A DNA stretch of 64,000 nucleotides from Tenebrio molitor (lineage: Eukaryota > Arthropoda > Insecta > Coleoptera > Tenebrionidae). The DNA lies in contig NC_091046.1 of assembly GCF_963966145.1 (NCBI RefSeq), forward strand, positions 45,756,001 through 45,820,000, given 5' to 3'. This document shows, in pieces, positions 39,701 to 48,700 of this stretch (its first letter is position 1; each line of letters starts with the position of its first letter). The notes below the pieces were generated by a model. The model was not told where the DNA came from and ran no database searches. It saw only the letters and a program-made list of their open reading frames with translations. Position numbers and translations under genes: made by a program.

Positions 39701-42700
39701 GCCAAGGACAGTCCAGTCGTTATCCTTGTTTTGTTTTTTTACGACTTCCGGTGACGCAGAATCAAAATAAGTTCAATTAACTTCTGGTGTTGAAACTGAT
39801 TAAGAAGGAATATGTTCACCACTGCCTCCTAGATATGACAAGACAAGTCTTTTATCCGGCCCCAGCAAAATCTTTGTGATTTCGAAATGACATTTATCGG
39901 GAGCACCTAACCTCCCTCTTTTAAAACGTGTAATATTGGTTGCATACTTATTTATACTCAAATTCATCAAATTAAACAATTAAACACTTGTCAACCGTTG
40001 CAGTACCTCTTTTATTAAATTTTACAGTGTGTAGTTTCCGTTGTACTTGTTTACTAATTGCATAAATGTAAAAAAAATTTAAAAAAATAAATGCTAGTAG
40101 GCAACCAACCATGCACCGTACCGCAGCGCACCATAGAAAACAAAAATAATGCCTTGAACTAAAGATATTTTCATAGTTGATGGCGGAAACAAAAGACTGA
40201 GAAATGTCACAAATATATATTGTCAGTGTCAAATTTCTCAAAGACGTTCGTGATTTCGACAGAAATGCCGCAAATTGGCAATAAGAAAGTTTCATCGTCG
40301 AACTAGAGACATAATTTGTAATACATTTGATTATATTTGAATAACTTTTCCTTTAGAACCACTGACAAAAATTGGTTTCCTGAGAATTTATTTTTTCAAT
40401 CTATTTAGCGAAAATTTAAATTTACCTGGACATTCCTTTTTACGGCGTTTATGAGAAATTTGACACTGACAATACAATTTGTGACATTTCTCAGTCTTTT
40501 GTTTCCGCCACTAAATATGAAAATACCTCTACGAGGCCGTGATGTTCACAATTTTTGGTAACATTTTCTGGTAACCTAGGTTAACCTAGGAGCAAATTAA
40601 TTCCAGGGCTGAAGAGAACAACATTTCTCCATTGTGAGACACCCTATTTATGCTAAATCCTGTAAGGGATGTACGAGTTTGTATGTTAAGTTTTAATAGT
40701 TTGGAGTAAACTATGAAATTTCATGATGTGTTAAAGTGGTGCTCTCTGCGAATATTTTAATAGTTATGGAACGTCCTTATCTGAAATGATGTGCCTTAAT
40801 GGAAACTGGTAACTTGGCAGTTTAGTCGAGTTCCAGTTTTATACTGAGATTAATGGTTGTCTATGGAGAAAGGAATGTCTCGATGTAATTAAAATTAATG
40901 GGGTGAATTAGTAAGTTGCAATTAGGGGAGCGGACAAGGCTGAAAAATTACTGTAACAACTTCTACACAAGCGGATTATTTATTCTGATGTTTTCTAATT
41001 GTCATTTTCTGTTGCAGTCACAGAAAAAGAAATTCGGCAATGGTAAGTGAATTTTTACTTTCCAACGAGACCAGTGTGGTGGAGGTGTTGGATTCTCTCG
41101 TGGGCTGTGACCTTGGAAATACGCGCTTGAAGGCGGTGAAAAATTTGTAAATGTCACAGCCCGTGAGAAAATCCATGGACAGCTCCGCAATTAAAACGTT
41201 TGTTACGTCGGTTTTCCTCGTCGTGATAGATTTTGCGAAAATAATTCCATTGTGCAGATTTGTGGAAACTGGTGCGCATTTCATTAGAGCCGCGTCGATA
41301 AATCGGGCGAAGCGCGAAAACGTCACGAAGATAAATGTTTTACGATTTTGGCGCAAATATTTTTCCTATTATGAATAACGACTGCCGCATCGATTTTCAC
41401 TAATCCCCGACAGAAATAAAGCGGCCTTAGAATCAATATTTTTTACTGAATTATTTACGATCGTAAATGCGCGCTCCGGAGCAGTCCGGTCCTGGAGTCG
41501 CGTGGTTCATTTGCCGTACTGATTTATAAGTTATGAGGAACGAGGAAAACTTAGCAACAGGGTGTTGCGTGAGTCCCGGCACTACAATAAATACGGTTTA
41601 TTTCGGCGAATTATTTCGTTAGCAAGTCGAAGTGTGCTGCGAAATTAGCATTTTGTACAATTGTTGCAATAATGTTGGCGGCTACGAATTAGGAGCCAAG
41701 TGGCGGCGGGCGCCAGTTGCCGCCCCCGAAATAATAATAATTCTCCAAGTGATACTTGTACTTCTCTGCTGCTCTTCCAAATGCTACCTCCAAACGCCCT
41801 CCCCGTCTTGGAAAGATTAGAAAATTAGTCATAGTAGGCTACGAACAAAAAAGGGTATGTCTTAACTTGTTTCTTTATTTGCGTAAAGATAGAGCTGCCT
41901 CCGCAATTCCCCTAGCACAATCTACTACTTCGTCTGTTCTTTTGTTTCGGCCTCTGCAACCATCTTTTTTTTTCAACAGTTCCATAAAACTTGGTAAACG
42001 TCGTCATAGGTATCGTCCGGCGAGAAAATAAAAATGAAATTCTTAATGCATTGATCGAAAATGTCTTCTTAAAAAATGACATCAGCCTTGGGAGTTTTAT
42101 TTGGCCTGATCGTTCGTGGAAAAGCTCTTTTCTCTTTAATATCCGAAAGAATCTGGATTTGTGTAAAGGAATCAATGCACGAATCCTCGAGTGTCTATAT
42201 CGTCGGCGAAATTGCCACAAATAAAGGAACAAAATCTCTAATCGTGTAAGCAAGTAAAATTGGATTTGTGTTGCTGTTTCGAGGATTTTATTACATTTGA
42301 ATTGATTTATGTACGGAAACTGCTGCGTATACTTCCATCGGAGGCAATTTTTGCAAATTGAAAGTTAACCCCGATACTGGAGCTTTGCTGATCGAGATTA
42401 TGTCCAGACACGAACGTGATTAACGTTCTCTCCTGATACTTCTGTGGAGTAAGTAGATGTGACAAGTTTAGTAGATATTTGGTTTTCGATTAGCGCCGCA
42501 TTACACCACACTATTACGCAGCAGCCTAATCTGAAATCAATTTTTTGGATGATGACGCATAGATAAGTAGGCGCTTGGATAGATAACAATTTACTGCCAG
42601 GGCTCTCGATATTTGAAAAATATTATTAGAACGCTGTCAAAGTGCGTCAAATATCAAAAACTTCAAACACGAAAACAAACGTATTTCTCATAGAAAACGC

Positions 42701-45700
42701 AACCACATTATGTAAATGTAACTGTAGTAACTTTCACACATGCACAAATTGGTTGCATATCGCAGTCACAAATTTATATCACTGAACTTTATGGCAGAAG
42801 TTTTGGTTGCCAAGCAACCACTCCGAATACAAAAATTCTTCAACTTGCTGGAGCTTTTTCGTCAGCAGAGGGCTCTTTTGAAAAATCACGCAATTGTTTC
42901 GTGCTAAAACCCAAGTGAAAGAAACGCTTTACCTACTGGTGAAGACCTAATCAAAATCGATTCAGTCATTTTTTAGTTATAAGCGCACAAGTGATACACA
43001 CATATGTGCAAATATGTCAAAATTGCGGTGTATTTAATTCAATTTAATTTCCACATTTCAGAAGCTTTTTGTCTCACTTTTTTATTATCTTCCTTTCTCC
43101 ACAATCGGTGGTTTTCTTAATTTTGCTAATTTTTTTTCTAACAAAAACTCTTGTCCCCTTGTCTCTTTTGTCATGTAACGTTCTTTCTCTTTTCTAATCC
43201 GTTTATTTGACCATTACTTGTCTTGTACAAACTTATTTAATTACTTTTGCGTTATACTTTGTCTTATTCTGCTTTAATGATGGCAATTTACTCGGGTGAC
43301 GTTGCTCCCCTAGGAGCACCTGCTCTACGCCGTAGGCTTAGACACTTCCAAGCTTGATTCCTCTCCCAAAATTCGTAAAAGGCGCTTCTGTTCCATTTTG
43401 AAATCTTGCTCTGCTTTTATTCGTGCAAAAACGCGTCGCCACAAATATCCTTTGAAACTTCCTGCAAGTGGGTCCCGGATATTAGGTCGTCGCCTAGTTT
43501 ATTAACAGTGGAACTAGTTAATTAAGATCGAAATATTTAAGGGGAAGGAACACGTGCCATAAATTATCCGAGTCTAGCTGAAAGAATAAAATTTAATGAA
43601 TCCAAGGTGGAATTAATGCAAATGGATGTGGAACGCGTCGGGCGCCATAATATTTAATTAAGAGCAAAACTTTCCGTTACGAGTTGCGAAATAGTTTTCC
43701 GCTGAAGCGGAAAAACCGCGTGTCAATTAGTGTTAATTGCGCAGTTTTTTGCGAACAGTTTTGAACAAATAATTGTACAGCACCTGGTCCGAGCTTTCGG
43801 CGAATCCTCGCCCAGCTTAATTTGAATTTATGGGTGCGGAATAAAACTGCGAGCATGTGCGGCTGTACTAAAAGGATTTGAATTGTTCCAGGCATAAAGG
43901 ATTCCTGAAAGATTGTCCGAACGGACTCCTCACAGAACAGGTGAGTGGTTTCCGAGCTTTGACTCCTCTCTCTAATTCTGCTGTTTCAGGGGTTTATTAA
44001 AATTTACAAACAATTCTTCCCACAAGGAGATCCTTCCAAATTCGCCTCACTAGTGTTTAGGGTATTCGACGAAAATAATGTAAGTGTTGGGAAAAAAGTT
44101 TTCAATATTTTAATATCTTGCCTGTCACTCACTCCAGACAGTTTGTCTCTCACAATTGGAGACTAAATCGCCGTATTGTTCTAAATAATAGCTGGGACAA
44201 TTCCCCCAGATTTTCTCCGCCAATCACTTGTCACGTAATGCCAGAACGCTTCGGTTCGATTTTATTTTGTGCTTTGAACGAAGCTCAATAGACTTATCCC
44301 GAAGTTACTCGCGGCTCAGAATCAACTGTTGAGGAATAATAAGAAGCAAGACGGCTCGATCGTGTCTTTTCAGGGCACAAAGCTCTCACAAAAATGACAT
44401 TTTAACGTTCAAACGTCACTTGTATAATAAATGAGGTTTTTGTCGTAAAAACTTAAATACCTTTTTGGGGCGAGCCCCGCTTAAATTTGTATCAAAAGGG
44501 GTCGCTTTCTTTCACCCGAATAATTTATGATACATGGATTTTTCGAATTTCTTCTCAAAAATCGAAAGCGGTGCGGCGCGGGCTGAGCACGCCGCTACTC
44601 GTCAATTATTCAAATTGATTCCGTGGTGGCGGAAATCGAATTTATGCAAAAACACCGACGCCATAAGCCGAACTGTCCGCGGCTTTTAAAATTTCATTTC
44701 CGCCTCGAGCTTTCTATAGATCTCCGATAATGTCGGGGCTGTCTCTCGGGGCTCATAAAACAGACCCGGTCCTGGATCGCATCCGAAGTGACACATATCT
44801 GGCGCAATGTGAATATGAGTGGGGCTATAATGTGATGGGTGTTTGCCGTCGCCAAAATGGATGGACTCATTTTTTTTCACAATTGCAGGACGGTTCCATC
44901 GAATTCGAGGAGTTCATTCGGGCGCTCTCGGTAACGTCTAGAGGAAACCTCGACGAGAAGCTGCATTGTAAGTACCGTTTTTCTTAATATACACATTAAA
45001 AAAATATCTACTTAATTTAAAAAAAAAAACAATAATCATTGTTATTATATCGTGCTCTGCGCCCTCGCAGGGGCAGCGCGTGATTTCTTTTCAGGGAGAT
45101 GCTTCACTCTATCTTAATTATTATAAAAGAGGGCACGGCATCGAGGCCGTCCACAATGCAACAAGTCATTTGAAAACTGTCGATTTTTTTGTCACGTGTG
45201 CCGTTGCTTTAGATATCTTTTTTGAATTTCTTCTTCTCGGCGGTTTGTGATTAGTTTTTGTTTTTGCAGTATGATCAATCCCCGCGATCTGATTAATCAA
45301 AATAAAACGGCCAAATCTAGATTGGAATAAGTAAATTGGACAGACTAACTAATTCATTACTCAAATTTAATCCGGAGCCGACCTCTTCATAATTGAGACC
45401 AACTCCGGGCGGGTAATACACCGGAATTATTAGGCGCAATCAAATTAATTTGTCCTTGTACGAATTGCGTACCGCATTGGCATTTCGTTGGCACTGCTTT
45501 CGGTGCTTAATAACGATATTTGTGACGGTAATGGAGCCTGATTGGTTTAATTGTCGCCCGAAATACAAACAAAATGGACAATCGAACGTTTTAGGAGGTA
45601 ATTTTTGGACGGTTCGTAATTCGTGAGTTCGACCGTTGCGAGCACGGCGGACCGAAAATGGGCGCGCAAAAATGTTGTGCAAAGTTTCTGTGAAAATCTC

Positions 45701-48700
45701 ACCTGTCCCAGGTGAGACTCCACAAGTAAAATAATCGGTTCAGAGACTTTGAATTAAATCTAAAACACAAACAGGAACTCGCACAGTTTTAAAAGCAAAT
45801 TTGGAATTCTTGGGATGTAACGAGCTTTGACGTTGCTTCATCCAAATATGCTAATCCAGTCGAAAGAGTAAACACTGCCTTTGAAGATTTTTTTTTACGT
45901 CATGTCATAATAAAAACAGAATTGGGGGTGTAATTGAATATGTGCGTGTTTGGGGTTGTCAGTTATTAAGGGTTTGTCATTTTTTGTGACGGTAATTTCT
46001 TTGTCTTCGTACCCAGCTTTTCAGCAAATTAACTAGTATTGCTAACGTTAGCTGACGCCACGCCACACGGGCACCACGATGGCCGCGCTGATTTTTCCCA
46101 CGTTTGAGATAAAAGAGATTCAGGATAATGCGGGGCTGCCCCAGTTGGAAGTGCACGTCGGGTGCAGGATAATTCCTGCCCACACGTTTATTTTCTAGGG
46201 ATGCTGGATTAGCATTTCCTGTGCTGAACAGGATTATTTCTGGAACAATATCGACGGCTGCGCCTGTTTGGGCGTTGGGTCAGTGGAACTTGTTGACAAC
46301 AGAAAATTGAAAGCACAGACATTTTACTTCGGATTTTGCTTCTTCCTAAGCAGAAACAGTGTGTTTTGGCTTGTACGACGAAATTGAAAAATCTGTCTCA
46401 ATTAACGTCACAGAGCTTGGGCTTTGACGATGAGAAAGCTGCTACACTCAGTCTTGTTGACTGAGCGCTTGATGCAATTCGTCATTGTGAATTTGTTTGG
46501 ATCTGACAACGTTTCGATTTCTTCGTGAAATCCTATTTAACACAAGGACCTCGGAATAATAAAATATTAAATCGGGAATCAAATTATTTATCCTTAGAGT
46601 TCTTTCAGGTCTATTACTTCGTTCCATTCTCCTTTATGTTGCAATAAAATTTTATTCTTCTATTGTATTGCAATTTCTCTGTAATTTTTTGCACTTTGAA
46701 CATTTCTCCAAGCTGCTTTTCCCTCTTTCCTTCTCCTTTATTTTTTTCCAATACAGCCCCAAGAAATTTCATATTTTACAACCACCTTGCAAAGTTACTC
46801 TCTTTTGCTCTTGACGTAGTCGACTAATGATAAATACATCCGGCCTTGATGCCGCGCCCCTTCTACAACAACAAGCACGATAACATTTTAAATGATTTTT
46901 GTTATCTGACAACAAAAATGTGAAATCAATCGAATATTCCTCAATGTCATCCTTAATATCCTTTTAATTTCACTAACATTTTTTTGTACGTTTTCCAACA
47001 ATATTATTGTACGTTTTGATCCTTTTTCCTCTTTTCCTGATGCCTTTTTTATTTGCTCTCTCATCATCATCATTATTTTTATCGACGTCCCTCCACGTCA
47101 GATCCTTATCCCTTCGGCGATTCCACCCCCTTTCGGAAAGAACCGTCTTCGGGGCTAATTCGCGCGAAAGAGACGGCGGCGGTCGCCGCAAATGCGAATT
47201 AATTACGGCGACATGGCTGAATTATAACGCTCATTGCTTTTACACTGTCAGCCTTGCAAAAGAAAAGAGTCATAGTTAACGGCGTCGCCGTGTCAGACGT
47301 ATCACAGAGAGGACAATTTTCAACTACATTTACTGGACGAATAATTATCCACAAGGCTCGTTACCCCAGATTTGTGTGTCGTCGGGCTCTCGCCAACCTC
47401 TGTAATTAATTCCGACTTTTTGCGAAGGAGCGGCGTGTGCCAATTCACGGCGGCGGTAATGCGGGCGGCGGAGGTAACCGAACCGAACCGCGATCCCAAC
47501 CGCAATTAGATGCGACCGCGGCGGCGTGTTCTACCTTCACGGGGGGCAACGCAAATGCATTTTGGTGCAAAACTGTATTAGGAAGAAATGCGGGCCCAAG
47601 GAACTGCCTGGGAAGCGTCACCTCTTCAAAAAATCTCTTCTTTCGTTGGGTTTTTAGTTTTTAATTCGCCTCACGCTTTAAACTGACAACACCGACCTCA
47701 CCATTCAAAGCCTCTGCTCTCATGCATAATCGATTTACTGTCACAGGTAATCGCTACCAACTGATAGCGTCATAGTTTGGCTCGTTCGCTTCCGAAGTTC
47801 ATCGAAGTTAGACAAAACAATTCAAGTTTTGGAAATGTCAAACTGTGACGGACGAACGTCACAAGTCAATTTCAAACAATTCAAAAAAAAAACAACGCAC
47901 TTAAATTTTGTGTATTACTGGTTGCATAACAAAACTCGATTCTTTCGGAAAGGGGGTAAAATCTCCTGACAGATTTTCCCACCTCTTGGTGATGATAATG
48001 AATGCGGCCTGAATGCCGTGTCGTCGGGTGTGTCGATTTGTGAAGGCTGCGTTCGAAAATATAAAAAATCTGTTGGGATTCTTTCCCTTTTACGATATTC
48101 AAATAAAAGCATGAATGAAACATTCGGGTGGGCGTGATTTGATTCGGGAGCGGCGCGAAGACGTGACGCCGCCACCTGTACTCCCCGTAAAAACCGTCGA
48201 ATTTCCATTCAACGGTGGTGTTTACTAATTCCGGGGAATTCCCGCGGGGCGACAACGTTGTCTGAAATACGGACGTGCATGCGGTGGTACGCCGCCCCCA
48301 TACAACCCGATGACACTTCGCCGCCATCGTTCCAACTGGTTGCTCGATCAATACCTCTACCTACATACTTTGGACGGACGACAGTGCAATTATCTGCCTG
48401 CACGCTCGTCTATTATTAACAAAAGACACGTGGAGTGACTGTTCAGACTTTGAAATGCCCCCGAATCAGAATCGCAAATGGGAAATCGACACGGGTATTC
48501 GCTCGGCCCAATTTGCATCAAATCTGACGAAGAGGCGGCGAAAAACGGTCGTGTTGGTAGGCACTGGGGTTTTGCCGGGGGCGGTCGTGTTTTTGCCAGA
48601 TTAATTCGTCTTTTCTATTTAATCCGAAACACTTTCGTTCGATCATCTGTCAAAGCCAGCAATATGATTTACTTTGTTTTTCCCAACGCTGCCTTCATCA

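Larger units (their letters stand above)
6741..41017 (+). other. frequenin intron 1 (about 34.3 kb)
   Basis: Bounded by GTGAGT at 6741 and TTGCAG ending at 41017. It contains one plausible nested gene (39268-39462), a set of MITEs and inverted repeats, a 197-bp tandem array, two 5S-rRNA-like fragments and six copies of a 17-bp motif, all listed separately. Between these features I see AT-rich DNA alternating with GC-richer blocks rich in TAATTA-type strings, as in developmental enhancers. No further conserved coding exon was recognised, including in 10240-12340, 13070-14130, 20050-23980, 26000-28780, 29600-31200, 33020-35750 and 36010-37500. Confidence 0.85.
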
